DNA from: Pseudomonas laurylsulfativorans
GTDB lineage: Bacteria > Pseudomonadota > Gammaproteobacteria > Pseudomonadales > Pseudomonadaceae
Assembly (NCBI RefSeq): GCF_002906155.1
Contig: NZ_MUJK01000005.1
Span: 124,001-188,000, forward strand
Direction of reading: 5' to 3'
Length of the DNA stretch: 64,000 bases
Of this stretch, positions 1 to 8,621 are shown in pieces. Both the position numbers and the translations under genes were made by a program. Below the pieces are notes generated by a model that worked only from the letters and a program-made list of their open reading frames with translations, was not told the origin of the DNA and ran no database searches. Each line of letters starts with the position of its first letter. Within the stretch, counting starts at the first letter, position 1.

Positions 1-86
1 GCCTTTAGCCGATTTCAGCTACCTGGTCTGTCAGACGGGCCGCACCGAATGCCGCGCATTGTAGCCGCAAGGTGTAGGACTGACAC

Positions 87-1703
87 CTAGCCGTTTCGAT
101 GTGCCGAGCGCCGGATCAATCCGATGACCGGTAACAGCCCGACCAGCACCAGCGTCAACGCCGGTAAAGATGCCCTCGCCCATTCTCCTTCGCTGGTCAT
201 TTCAAAGATTCGCACCGCCAGCGTGTCCCAGCCAAACGGGCGCATCAGCAGGGTTGCGGGCATTTCCTTGAGCACGTCGACGAACACCAGCAGCGCAGCG
301 CTCAAGGTGCCGGGCAACAACAACGGTAGATACACTTTGAAAAACAGTCGTGGCCCACTGACGCCCAGGCTACGTGCCGCTTCGGGCAAAGATGGCCGTA
401 TACGCGCCAGACTGCTTTCCAGTGGCCCGTAGGCCACGGCGATGAAGCGCACCAGATAGGCCAGCAACAACGCAGACAGACTGCCCAGCAGCAGAGGCTT
501 GCCCGCGCCGCCGAGCCAGCTCGAGAGTGGGATCACCAGTTCGCGATCCAGATAACTGAACGCCAGCATGATCGACACCGCCAGCACCGAACCCGGCAAG
601 GCGTAGCCCAGGTTGGCCAGACTGATCCCGGAACGAATGACCCGGGTGGGCGCCAGTCGCCGGGCAAACGCCAGTAACAAGGCAACACTGACGGTGATCA
701 ACGCCGCCATCGCCCCCAGATACAAGGTATGGACGATCAACCCGGTGTAGCGCTCGTCGAGATCGAAGCGCCCACGCTGCCAGAACCACACCGCCAATTG
801 CAGCATCGGGATAACGAAAGCGCAGGCAAACACCAGCCCGCACCACGTCGTGGCCGCCAATGCCTTGAAGCCCCGCAGGTGATACAGCGCCTTGACCCGT
901 GGTCGCTCGTTGCTCGCCCGGTTGGCCCCGCGGGCACGCCGCTCGCCGTACAGCACGAGCATCACTACCAGCAGCAACAGGCTGGCCAGTTGCGCGGCGG
1001 AAGACAAGCTGAAAAAACCGTACCAGGTCTTGTAGATGGCCGTGGTGAACGTATCGAAGTTGAACACCGACACTGCGCCGAAATCCGCCAGGGTTTCCAT
1101 CAGCGCCAACGCCACACCCGCACCGATGGCCGGCCGCGCCATGGGCAATGCCACCCGCCAGAACGCCTGCCACGGCGATTGGCCAAGGACCCGCGCCGCT
1201 TCCATCAGGCCTTTGCCCTGGGCGAGGAAGGCCGTGCGGGCCAGCAGATACACATAGGGATAGAAAACCAGCACCAGCACCACAATCACGCCGCCCGTGG
1301 AGCGCACGCGCGGCAGCCGCAAACCACTGCCGAACCACTCGCGCAGCAGGGTTTGCACGGGCCCGGCGAAATCCAGCAGGCCGACAAACACAAACGCCAG
1401 TACGTAGGCCGGTATCGCGAAGGGCAGCATCAGCGCCCAATCGAGCCAGCGCCGACCGGGAAATTCACAGAGGCTGGTCAGCCAGGCAAGGCTGACGCCC
1501 AGCAGGGTGACACCCGCACCGACACCGAGCACCAGCGTCAGCGTGTTGCCCAGCAGGCGCGGCATCTGCGTGTCCCACAGGTGGGACCAGATTTGAACAT
1601 CGATGGTTTGCCAGGAAAGCAGCAGTACGCTCAGGGGCAACAGGACCAGCGCAGCGATGGCGAAGACGACTGGATACCAGCGGCGTTGGGCGGGATGGGC
1701 CAC
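87..1703 (-). CDS. Ferric-iron ABC transporter permease (FbpB/SfuB type)
   Basis: Inner-membrane permease of a class that moves Fe(III) from a periplasmic binding protein across the cytoplasmic membrane. At 538 residues it is a tandem duplication of the usual permease unit, as in FbpB/SfuB. An EAA-type loop (MEAARVLGQSP) lies near residue 168 and a second (PEAARSLGVSG) near residue 440; these are the sites that dock an ATPase. Many hydrophobic helices surround them. It lies downstream of the matching binding-protein gene on the same strand, separated by a hairpin terminator and a REPIN. No ATPase gene is visible in the window. Confidence 0.88.
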   Translation of the reverse strand: MAHPAQRRWYPVVFAIAALVLLPLSVLLLSWQTIDVQIWSHLWDTQMPRLLGNTLTLVLGVGAGVTLLGVSLAWLTSLCEFPGRRWLDWALMLPFAIPAYVLAFVFVGLLDFAGPVQTLLREWFGSGLRLPRVRSTGGVIVVLVLVFYPYVYLLARTAFLAQGKGLMEAARVLGQSPWQAFWRVALPMARPAIGAGVALALMETLADFGAVSVFNFDTFTTAIYKTWYGFFSLSSAAQLASLLLLVVMLVLYGERRARGANRASNERPRVKALYHLRGFKALAATTWCGLVFACAFVIPMLQLAVWFWQRGRFDLDERYTGLIVHTLYLGAMAALITVSVALLLAFARRLAPTRVIRSGISLANLGYALPGSVLAVSIMLAFSYLDRELVIPLSSWLGGAGKPLLLGSLSALLLAYLVRFIAVAYGPLESSLARIRPSLPEAARSLGVSGPRLFFKVYLPLLLPGTLSAALLVFVDVLKEMPATLLMRPFGWDTLAVRIFEMTSEGEWARASLPALTLVLVGLLPVIGLIRRSAHRNG

Positions 1704-1742
1704 AGGCTTGGTTCTCTACTATCTAATGGATGAGATCGACAC

Positions 1743-1842
1743 TGTAGGAGCGAGCCTGCTCGCGATGAACGTCAACGATAACGCGGGGAACCTGACGGTC
1801 CGCGGTGCCCTGACGTTCATCGCGAGCAAGCTCGCTCCTACA
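1743..1842. repeat. REPIN (inverted pair of REP sequences)
   Basis: The two 32-base arms starting TGTAGGAGCGAGC are inverted copies of each other with one mismatch, flanking about 36 bases. This is the REP-doublet form known in P. fluorescens. It sits between the iron-transporter binding-protein and permease genes. Confidence 0.9.
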
Positions 1843-1864
1843 TCGTCAGAGGCGCGCAACGCAA

Positions 1865-1892
1865 AAACAAACGCCCCGCATAGGCGGGGCGC
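1865..1892 (-). terminator. Intrinsic terminator after the Fe(III)-binding protein gene
   Basis: A perfect 8-bp stem (CGCCCCGC/GCGGGGCG) is followed on the minus strand by a T-rich run. It lies just after the binding-protein stop codon and before the permease gene, so it should lower permease transcription relative to the binding protein. Confidence 0.7.
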
Positions 1893-1907
1893 AGTATATA
1901 GGGCGAC

Positions 1908-2912
1908 TCAGTTCCAGCCAGCCTTGTCCATCAGGCGAATCGCTTCCGCCTGACGCTTGCCGGCAATTTCCACCGGCAAGGTGTCGGCAATGAACTTGCC
2001 CCAGGCCGCCACTTCTTCGGATGGCTGAACCGCAGGGTTCGCCGGGAACTCCTGGTTCACGTCGGCAAAGATTTTCTGCGCTTCAGGCGTGGTCATCCAC
2101 TCCACCAGGGCCTTGGCTGCTTCCGGGTGCGGTGCATTCTTGGTCAGGCCGATGCCCGACAGGTTGATATGCACGCCGCGATCGACCTGGTTCGGCCAGA
2201 ACAACTTCACCGGCAGGTCCGGCTTCTGCTTGTGCAGGCGACCGTAGTAGTAGGTATTGACGATACCGACATCGCACTGGCCGGCGTTGATCGCTTCGAG
2301 TACGGCGGTGTCATCGGAGAACACGTCGGTGGACAGGTTCTTGACCCAGCCCTTGAGGATTTCCTCGGTCTTGTCGGCGCCATGCACTTCGATCATGGTC
2401 GCGGTCAGGGACTGGTTATAGACCTTCTTCGCCGTGCGCAGGCACAGGCGGCCTTCCCATTGCTTGTCGGCCAGCGCTTCGTACGTGGTCAGTTCACCCG
2501 GTTTCACCCGGTCAGTGGAGTAGGCAATGGTCCGCGCCCGCAGGCTCAGGCCGGTCCAGGCATGGGAGGCCGCACGGTATTGCAGCGGAATGTTGGCGTC
2601 GATGATTTTCGAGGTGAATGGCTGGAGGATACCCATCTGCTCGGCTTGCCAGAGGTTGCCGGCATCGACGGTGAGCAGCAGGTCGGCCGGCGTATTCGCG
2701 CCCTCGGCCTTGAGCCGCTGCATCAGTGGCGCTTCCTTGTCGGTGATGAACTTCACCTTTACGCCGGTCTTGGCGGTGTAGGCATCGAACACCGGCTTGA
2801 TCAGCTCGTCGATTCGCGAGGAGTAGACCACCACTTCGTCAGCGGCCTGGGCGGCGGTGCTGCCGATCAGGGTCAAGGCCAGTGCGGTCAGTAGACGCTT
2901 CGGTGCCAACAT
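1908..2912 (-). CDS. Periplasmic Fe(III)-binding protein (FbpA/SfuA type)
   Basis: Solute receptor of the ferric-iron ABC transporter, 334 residues from the chosen start. That start (MLAPKRLLTALAL) gives a normal Sec signal peptide ending ...STAAQA before the mature ADEVVVYSSR; an upstream in-frame start at 2960 would add 16 residues in front of the signal and is less likely. A run of tyrosines near residue 210 (VNTYYYGRL) matches the paired-tyrosine iron ligand of FbpA-like proteins. A Fur-like palindrome lies about 40 bases upstream, and the permease gene follows after a terminator. Iron specificity rests on family resemblance. Confidence 0.88.
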   Translation of the reverse strand: MLAPKRLLTALALTLIGSTAAQAADEVVVYSSRIDELIKPVFDAYTAKTGVKVKFITDKEAPLMQRLKAEGANTPADLLLTVDAGNLWQAEQMGILQPFTSKIIDANIPLQYRAASHAWTGLSLRARTIAYSTDRVKPGELTTYEALADKQWEGRLCLRTAKKVYNQSLTATMIEVHGADKTEEILKGWVKNLSTDVFSDDTAVLEAINAGQCDVGIVNTYYYGRLHKQKPDLPVKLFWPNQVDRGVHINLSGIGLTKNAPHPEAAKALVEWMTTPEAQKIFADVNQEFPANPAVQPSEEVAAWGKFIADTLPVEIAGKRQAEAIRLMDKAGWN

Positions 2913-2942
2913 GGGAGCGGTCCCTCGATTGAAAAATGAGGC

Positions 2943-2965
2943 CAAATGATAAGGACTCACATTTG
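2943..2965 (-). promoter_or_regulatory. Probable Fur box upstream of the Fe(III)-binding protein gene
   Basis: The 23-base palindrome CAAATG-N11-CATTTG matches an idealised pseudomonad Fur box at 19 of 23 positions by eye. It is centred about 42 bases before the start codon, where a repressor would cover the promoter. Inference from sequence only. Confidence 0.55.
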
Positions 2966-3027
2966 CCTTCTCAATCGAAGCTGGCCGTGGAGGAGTTACT
3001 AGATGTTGCGCAGATTCAGCTGAACAT

Positions 3028-3050
3028 TGTGGCGAGGGGGCTTGCCCGCC
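3028..3050. repeat. Single REP-like sequence
   Basis: TGTGGCGAGGGGGCTTGCC, the second REP subtype of this genome (compare 23691 and 53832). It abuts the stop codon of the downstream ubiquinone hydroxylase gene. Confidence 0.6.
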
Positions 3051-4274
3051 TCAGGGCTTGGCCAGCGCCGGCAAATCCCCGGTCAACCCCAGCGCTTCAC
3101 GCACGAATAACGCCTTGGCCTCGGGCATCTTCTCGACCATTTTCAACCCGGTATTACGCAACCAGCGCACTGGCAAAGGATCAGCCTGGAACAACCGTTC
3201 GAAGCCTTCCATCGCCGCCATCAGCGCCAGGTTGTGGGGCATGCGCCGACGTTCGTAACGGCTGAGGACTTTCACATCCGCCAGGCGTTCGCCACGGGTT
3301 ACCGCTTGCAGCAACACTTCGGCCAGCACGGCGGCATCAAGGAATCCGAGATTCACACCCTGCCCGGCCAACGGGTGAATGGTGTGGGCCGCGTCGCCGA
3401 TCAACGCCAGGCCTTCAGCAACATAACGCTTGGCATGGCGCTGGCGCAGGGGTACACACAGGCGCGGGTCGGCGCTCAGCACTTCACCGAGTCGCCCCTC
3501 GAAGGCACGCTCCAGCTCCTTGCAGAAACCCTGGTCATCCATCCCCATCAGACGTTCGGCTTCGCCGGGTGTGGTCGACCAGACGATCGAACACCAATCC
3601 TGTTGGCCATCGCGTTCAAGGGGCAGAAACGCCAGCGGACCGTTGTCGGTGAAGCGCTGCCAGGCCGTCATTTGATGCGGTTTGGCGCAACGCACGCTGG
3701 TGACGATGGCATGGTGCAGATAATCCCATTCCCGGGTTGCCACACCGGCCAGGCGTCGCACAGCCGAGTTGGCGCCATCCGCCGCGATCACCAGTGGAGC
3801 GCGCAGGGTGCGGCCATCGGCCAGGGTCAGCAGCCAGTCATCGCCGGAGCGGCGCATCTGCTCCAGTCGTGCATTGGCCAGCAACCCCAGGTCACAGTCG
3901 TGCAGGCGCTCAAGCAAGGCATCCTGGACCACGCGGTTTTCGACGATATGCCCCAGCACCTCGGCATGCACGCTGGCCGCCGAAAAATGGATTTGCCCGG
4001 TGCCGCTGCCATCCCAGACCTGCATGTCGGTGTAGGGACTGCTGCGACGCCCGGCGATGCCATCCCAGACGCCGAGGCGCTCGAGAATCCGCTGGCTGGC
4101 GGCCGACAAGGCGCTCACCCGGGGTTCAAACGCAGCCTCGGTGTTGAAGGGTTTGACGCTCATGGGGCTGCCGTCCAGCAGCAGGACTTCCAGCCCGCTG
4201 TCCTGCAACGCCAGCGCCAGGGCGCTGCCGACCATTCCGGCCCCGACAATCAGCAGATCTGCGCGCATTTCCAT
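3051..4274 (-). CDS. ubiI: FAD-dependent ubiquinone hydroxylase (UbiI/VisC type)
   Basis: A 407-residue flavoprotein monooxygenase of the UbiH/Coq6 family that hydroxylates the aromatic ring of a polyprenyl phenol during ubiquinone synthesis. The N-terminal Rossmann motif is VGAGMVGSALALAL (about residue 9). A mid-protein motif AADGANSAVRRLAG and a C-terminal flavin ribityl motif GDAAHTIHPLAGQGVNLG follow. It is the last gene of pepP-ubiH-DUF4442-ubiI, 3 bases after the DUF4442 gene, the place held by visC/ubiI in enterobacteria. Which ring position is hydroxylated cannot be read from sequence; pseudomonad paralogues vary. Confidence 0.85.
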   Translation of the reverse strand: MEMRADLLIVGAGMVGSALALALQDSGLEVLLLDGSPMSVKPFNTEAAFEPRVSALSAASQRILERLGVWDGIAGRRSSPYTDMQVWDGSGTGQIHFSAASVHAEVLGHIVENRVVQDALLERLHDCDLGLLANARLEQMRRSGDDWLLTLADGRTLRAPLVIAADGANSAVRRLAGVATREWDYLHHAIVTSVRCAKPHQMTAWQRFTDNGPLAFLPLERDGQQDWCSIVWSTTPGEAERLMGMDDQGFCKELERAFEGRLGEVLSADPRLCVPLRQRHAKRYVAEGLALIGDAAHTIHPLAGQGVNLGFLDAAVLAEVLLQAVTRGERLADVKVLSRYERRRMPHNLALMAAMEGFERLFQADPLPVRWLRNTGLKMVEKMPEAKALFVREALGLTGDLPALAKP

Positions 4275-4277
4275 GCT

Positions 4278-4763
4278 TTAAGCCTGTCTCTCTTGCGGCT
4301 TGAGCCGCACGTAAAGGGTTTTCCCGACCCGCGCCACCAGGTGGCCGGCGCCGTCATGAATGTCGACCTGCAATTGCGGCAGGTATTTTTCGCCATTCGC
4401 CGTCTGCCGGCGGATCTCGTCGAGCAAGGTTTCGTCGATGGTGAAGCGGGCGAATACCGGCCCCTTGCCCGGCGCGATGAAATCGATGTCGGCGGCCTTG
4501 TCCCAGACGATGTACTTGCGCCCGAGGTTTTCCATCAGCATCAGCATGAAGAACGGATCGACCATCGAGTACAGGCTGCCACCAAACTGGGTGCCCACGT
4601 AGTTGCGGTTGTACCAGCCCAGCCCCATGGAGACCCGCACGTCTCGAAAGTCATCGCTGATGTGCTGCACCCGCACGCCTGCACCCATGTACGGCGGGTA
4701 AAACGTCATGAAAAAGCGCATCAGGCGGGCCTTTCCATAGCGGCGGATCAACCAGTTACGCAT
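4278..4763 (-). CDS. DUF4442 hotdog-fold thioesterase-like protein
   Basis: A 161-residue protein of the DUF4442 type, which resembles hotdog-fold acyl-CoA thioesterases. The start (MRNWLIRRYGKARL) overlaps the 3' end of ubiH by 8 bases, giving translational coupling; an upstream extension would run through ubiH and is rejected. The segment NRNYVGTQFGGSLYSMVDP resembles the hotdog helix region. Its place inside a ubiquinone operon suggests a link to quinone or acyl metabolism, but no substrate is known to me. Confidence 0.8.
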   Translation of the reverse strand: MRNWLIRRYGKARLMRFFMTFYPPYMGAGVRVQHISDDFRDVRVSMGLGWYNRNYVGTQFGGSLYSMVDPFFMLMLMENLGRKYIVWDKAADIDFIAPGKGPVFARFTIDETLLDEIRRQTANGEKYLPQLQVDIHDGAGHLVARVGKTLYVRLKPQERQA

Positions 4764-5943
4764 CCGGTCGCGTCCCCAGCCCCATCGCCTGCCGGGCGAA
4801 CCAGCGCTTGGCCGGTGGCAACAGGTCGAGACCGAGCAAGCCGATGTTGCGCCCCAGGGACACCAGCGGCTGGGTGCTGCCGAACAGGCGCGTGACCTGA
4901 TCGGAGAAGCCCACGGTGAGGTTCTGATCGAGACGCTGGCGCTCGCGGTAGGCTTGCAACGTGGCGAAATCGCCCAAGGGTTTTTCGCTGGCGAGCAAGG
5001 CATCGGCCAGGGCTTGGGCATCGCGCAGGGACAGGTTGAACCCCTGACCGGCAATCGGATGCAGGCTGTGCGCCGCGTTGCCGAGCACCGCCAGATGCGG
5101 ACGCACTTGTTCTTCAGCCTCTACCAGTGTCAGCGGATACAGATGTCGCGCGCCCACCTGTTTCAAGGTGCCGAGGCGATAACCGAACACACCCTGCAAT
5201 TCGCTGAGGAAGCTGCGCTCATCCAGGGCCGCCAGGCGCTGCGCGTCCATACCCAGGCGGGTCCAGACCAGCGCGCAGCGGTTTTCTGGCAGCGGCAGCA
5301 ACGCCATCGGGCCTTCGTCGGTGAAGCGCTCGAAGGCCATGCCATTGTGGGCTTCGCTCGGGGTGATGTTGGCGATCAACGCGCTCTGGTTGTAGGGGCG
5401 CTTGCGGATGCCGATCCCCAGTTGCTCGCGCAGGCCGGAGCGGCCACCATCGGCGAGCACCGCGAGGTCGCATTCCAGGGTGGTTTCATCATTGAGGGTC
5501 AGGCGATAACCATCGGTCAGCGGCTCCATGCGGGTGACTTCCGCCGGGCAACGCCAACTGATCACGTCCTTGTCCAGGCCTTGCCACAGGCATTGGCCGA
5601 GCCAGGCGTTTTCCACGACATAACCCAGCGCAGGAACACCCTCTTCCATCGCTGACAACCGGGCCGTCGAGAAACGCCCGCGGTCGGAAACATGAATCTG
5701 CTTGATCGGCTCGGCGCGGCGAGAGACTTCCTGCCAAACGCCCAACCGTTGATAAATCTGCCGCGAGCCGAAGGACAACGCCGAAGATCGGGCATCGTAG
5801 CTCGGTTGATACGTATCCCCCGGGGCGAACGGCTCGATCAGCACGATCTTCCAGCCTCGAGCCTTGGCCCCGGCCTGCAGCGCAAGCGCCAGGCTTGCAC
5901 CGACCAGCCCGCCACCGATAATTGCCAGGTTGACTCGACTCAT
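4756..5943 (-). CDS. ubiH: 2-octaprenyl-6-methoxyphenol hydroxylase UbiH
   Basis: A 395-residue FAD monooxygenase of ubiquinone synthesis. It has an N-terminal dinucleotide motif IGGGLVGASLALALQ, a central LADGGRSGLREQLG and a C-terminal GNAAHSLHPIAGQGFNL. The GNAA in place of GDAA is the variant I recall in E. coli UbiH, which supports UbiH over UbiI. The start codon overlaps the pepP stop (ATGA), the same pepP-ubiH coupling as in enterobacteria, and its 3' end overlaps the DUF4442 gene. Confidence 0.9.
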   Translation of the reverse strand: MSRVNLAIIGGGLVGASLALALQAGAKARGWKIVLIEPFAPGDTYQPSYDARSSALSFGSRQIYQRLGVWQEVSRRAEPIKQIHVSDRGRFSTARLSAMEEGVPALGYVVENAWLGQCLWQGLDKDVISWRCPAEVTRMEPLTDGYRLTLNDETTLECDLAVLADGGRSGLREQLGIGIRKRPYNQSALIANITPSEAHNGMAFERFTDEGPMALLPLPENRCALVWTRLGMDAQRLAALDERSFLSELQGVFGYRLGTLKQVGARHLYPLTLVEAEEQVRPHLAVLGNAAHSLHPIAGQGFNLSLRDAQALADALLASEKPLGDFATLQAYRERQRLDQNLTVGFSDQVTRLFGSTQPLVSLGRNIGLLGLDLLPPAKRWFARQAMGLGTRPDA

Positions 5944-7274
5944 GCCGCTTGTGTCCGCGCAGCGGCCATCAGGGCCTCGATCTCGGCGACGGTTTTCGGC
6001 ACGCCGCCAGTCAATATTTCACAGCCGGTTTTGGTGACCACTACGTCGTCCTCGATGCGCACGCCAATGCCGCGCCACTTCTTCGCCACGTTCTGGTTGT
6101 CCGGGGCGATATAGATCCCCGGCTCCACGGTCAGCGCCATGCCGACTTCCAGCACACGCCACTCGCCGCCGACCTTGTACTCGCCGACGTCATGCACATC
6201 CATGCCTAGCCAGTGACCGGCGCGGTGCATGTAAAACGCTTTGTAGGCTTCGCCGGCGATCAGTTCGTCGACGTTGCCCTGGAGCAGCCCCAGTTTGACC
6301 AGCCCGGCCGTGATGACCCGGACTGTCGCTTCGTGCGCCTGATTCCAGTGCTTGTTCGGGGCGATTTCGGCAAAGGCGGCTTCCTGGGAAGCCAGCACCA
6401 ATTCGTAAATCGCTTTCTGTTCCGCTGAATACTTGCCGCTGACCGGAAAGGTCCGGGTGATGTCGCTGGCATAGCAGTCGATCTCGCAACCGGCGTCGAT
6501 CAGCACCAGATCACCGTCCTTGAGCACCGCGTCATTCTGCTGGTAATGCAGGATGCAGCTGTTGCGCCCCGCCGCGACGATCGACCCGTAGGCCGGCATC
6601 TTCGCCCCGCCCTTGCGGAACTCGTAATCGAACTCGGCTTCCAGGCTGAATTCGTGCAACCCGGCTCGACAGGCCTGCATTGCCCGTACGTGCGCCTGGG
6701 CGGAAATCCGTGCAGCCTCGCGCATCACTTTCACCTCTGCCGCCGATTTATACAGGCGCATGTCGTGCAGCAGATGATCCAGGGCAACGAACTCGTTCGG
6801 CGGCTGGGCACCGAGGTTGGCCTTGGAGCGGATCACGTTGATCCACTCCATCAGGTGGCGGTCGAACTCGGGGTTGCTGCCCATGGCCGAATACACCCTG
6901 TCACGTCCTTCGATCAGGCCCGGCAGGATGTCGTCGATATCGGTGATGGGAAAGGCGTCGTCGGCGCCGAAGTCGCGAATCGCGCCTTCCTGTCCGGCAC
7001 GCAGGCCATCCCACAGTTCGCGCTCGGCGTTGCGTTCGCGGCAGAACAGGATGTATTCGCCATGCACGCGCCCCGGCATCAACACCAGTACAGCCTGGGG
7101 CTCGGGAAAACCGCTGAGGTACTGGAAGTCGCTGTCCTGGCGGTATACGTGCTCGACGTCGCGGTTACGAATGGCCACCGCGGCGGCCGGCAGGATGGCG
7201 ATGCTGTTGGGTTCCATCTGCGCCATCAAGGCCTTGCGGCGCCGGCTGTATTCCGATTTCGGGATGTGGATCAT
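5940..7274 (-). CDS. pepP: Xaa-Pro aminopeptidase P
   Basis: A 444-residue dinuclear-metal peptidase that removes N-terminal residues preceding proline. It has the creatinase-like N-terminal domain and the pita-bread catalytic domain. Metal ligands are visible at Asp260 (LVLIDAG), Asp271 (YASDITRTF), His354 (RAGHWLGMDVHD), Glu384 (TVEPGIY) and Glu408 (GVRIEDD); the first three match E. coli numbering. First enzyme gene of the ubiquinone operon, 27 bases after ygfB, overlapping ubiH by 4 bases. Confidence 0.95.
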   Translation of the reverse strand: MIHIPKSEYSRRRKALMAQMEPNSIAILPAAAVAIRNRDVEHVYRQDSDFQYLSGFPEPQAVLVLMPGRVHGEYILFCRERNAERELWDGLRAGQEGAIRDFGADDAFPITDIDDILPGLIEGRDRVYSAMGSNPEFDRHLMEWINVIRSKANLGAQPPNEFVALDHLLHDMRLYKSAAEVKVMREAARISAQAHVRAMQACRAGLHEFSLEAEFDYEFRKGGAKMPAYGSIVAAGRNSCILHYQQNDAVLKDGDLVLIDAGCEIDCYASDITRTFPVSGKYSAEQKAIYELVLASQEAAFAEIAPNKHWNQAHEATVRVITAGLVKLGLLQGNVDELIAGEAYKAFYMHRAGHWLGMDVHDVGEYKVGGEWRVLEVGMALTVEPGIYIAPDNQNVAKKWRGIGVRIEDDVVVTKTGCEILTGGVPKTVAEIEALMAAARTQAA

Positions 7275-7301
7275 GGGCAGATGGGGTTCCCTGGCAAACG
7301 A

Positions 7302-7859
7302 TTAGTGCAGCGACGGTTTGGCAGCCGGCGCTTGCGGCTGTTTGGTCTCGGAGAACAGCAGCAGCGGTGCGATGCGCACGTACTCCATGACTTCCATGTA
7401 GTCGTTTTCACCATCGTCGGACTCTTCCAGAGCGTCTTGCACCTGGGAAATCGCCGCCAGGTCCTGCAGGACTTCGGTGGCCTCGGTGCTCAGGGCGCTG
7501 CTGTCACGGCAGTTCAGGCCGAAACCGCTGAGGAAACCCTGGCACCACTGGCCCAGTGCGGCGGCACGTTCGGTGAGCGGGGCGTCGTCGGTCGGCAACA
7601 GCATAACGACAGTCACGTCATCGCCGGTGAGCTCGCCTTTTACCATCTCTTGCAGGCCGATCAGGGCGTTGCGAACGTTGTCCTGCGGCTCGCTTTCGAG
7701 CAGCTCGGCGGCGTCGATCAGCCAGCCTTCGGCGTCGAAACCGGCGCCGGCGCAGCTACGGCCGAGCAGCAGGCCGTGCAGTTCGGCAGGCGAGACGTTG
7801 TGACCGCTGGAAGTCAGCAGGGTGGCGAAGCCTTGGTACGGGGAATTCTGAATGGTCAT
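7302..7859 (-). CDS. UPF0149 family protein (YgfB type)
   Basis: A 185-residue soluble acidic protein of the YgfB/UPF0149 family, mainly helical, with the typical GLLLGRSCAG and ALGQWCQGFLSGFGL segments. It heads the pepP-ubiH operon as ygfB does in E. coli. In P. aeruginosa YgfB has been linked to regulation of ampDh3 and beta-lactam resistance; applying that here is inference. It is divergent from the TIGR02449-zapA genes, with a REPIN in the intergenic space. Confidence 0.88.
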   Translation of the reverse strand: MTIQNSPYQGFATLLTSSGHNVSPAELHGLLLGRSCAGAGFDAEGWLIDAAELLESEPQDNVRNALIGLQEMVKGELTGDDVTVVMLLPTDDAPLTERAAALGQWCQGFLSGFGLNCRDSSALSTEATEVLQDLAAISQVQDALEESDDGENDYMEVMEYVRIAPLLLFSETKQPQAPAAKPSLH

Positions 7860-7925
7860 GGGCAGCTAGGCGCCAGACGGCGCTATGTCTAGAATGAAGG
7901 CCTTGTATCCTACATCGACTACCCC

Positions 7926-8039
7926 TGTAGGAGCGAGCTTGCTCGCGATGCTCGCCAACGATAACGCTGGGTACCTGACGCCCCGCGGCGTTCTCAGGCT
8001 GATCGTCGGAGCGCCGCCCGGAGCAAGCTCGCTCCTACA
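7926..8039. repeat. REPIN in the ygfB/TIGR02449 divergent intergenic region
   Basis: Outer arms TGTAGGAGCGAGCTTGCTCG and the inverse ending CTCGCTCCTACA flank about 75 bases. The inner parts have diverged. It ends 28 bases before the start of the TIGR02449 gene. Confidence 0.85.
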
Positions 8040-8067
8040 ATCCGACACCCATCAGACAGTGAAGACA

Positions 8068-8277
8068 ATGGAAGACACCGACCTGCAAGCGCTGATGGCC
8101 AGACTCGAGTTGCTGATTACCCGAGTCGAGCAACTTAAGAGTCAAAACGCACTCTTACTAGCTCAGGAAAAGACCTGGCGCGAGGAACGCGCGCACCTCA
8201 TTGAAAAAAACGAAATCGCCCGGCGTAAGGTCGAATCGATGATTTCGCGCCTCAAGGCCCTGGAGCAAGACTCATGA
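8068..8277 (+). CDS. TIGR02449 family small coiled-coil protein
   Basis: A 69-residue highly charged protein that looks like one continuous coiled coil (LLITRVEQLKSQNALLLAQ with leucine spacing). It matches the TIGR02449 family found next to zapA in gammaproteobacteria. The start is set by MEDTDLQAL; a longer in-frame reading would translate the REPIN and is rejected. The stop overlaps the zapA start (ATGA). A role in cell division, like the coiled-coil protein ZapB, is suggested only by size and neighbour. Confidence 0.8.
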   Translation: MEDTDLQALMARLELLITRVEQLKSQNALLLAQEKTWREERAHLIEKNEIARRKVESMISRLKALEQDS

Positions 8278-8591
8278 GTTCAAGCAATAGCGTCACCGTG
8301 CAGATCCTCGACAAAGAGTATTCGATCATCTGCCCTCAGGAAGAGCGCAGCAATCTGGTCAGCGCCGCCCGTTATCTGGACGGCAAGATGCGCGAGATTC
8401 GCAGCAGCGGCAAAGTCATCGGCGCCGACCGTATCGCCGTGATGGCTGCGCTGAACATCACCCACGATCTGCTACACAAGGAAGAGCGCCCCGATATCCA
8501 GGCCAGCGGCTCGACCCGCGAACAGGTTCGCGACCTGCTCGATCGCGTCGATCTGGTGCTGGCCACCGATCCGGACGTCACCAAAGGCTGA
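8274..8591 (+). CDS. zapA: Cell division protein ZapA
   Basis: A 105-residue protein that binds FtsZ and bundles its filaments at the division ring. The N-terminal beta part (VTVQILDKEYSIICP), the YLDGKMREIRSSGK segment and the helical C-terminal half are typical of ZapA. It overlaps the preceding coiled-coil gene by 4 bases and is followed within about 30 bases by the 6S RNA gene, the conserved zapA-ssrS-ygfA order. Confidence 0.92.
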   Translation: MSSSNSVTVQILDKEYSIICPQEERSNLVSAARYLDGKMREIRSSGKVIGADRIAVMAALNITHDLLHKEERPDIQASGSTREQVRDLLDRVDLVLATDPDVTKG

Positions 8592-8621
8592 TTCGCGCCG
8601 TTGCTTGCGGTATACTCCCCT

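Noticed and set aside
1..86. Search for a gene or tRNA at the left edge
   Set aside because: Only a short GGTGTAGGACTGACACC hairpin after the permease gene; no reading frame or cloverleaf.
3234..4895. 553-codon open frame on the plus strand opposite ubiI and the DUF4442 gene
   Set aside because: Antisense shadow of GC-rich genes; rich in His/Gln/Gly with no domain or ribosome site, while the minus strand encodes well-conserved proteins.
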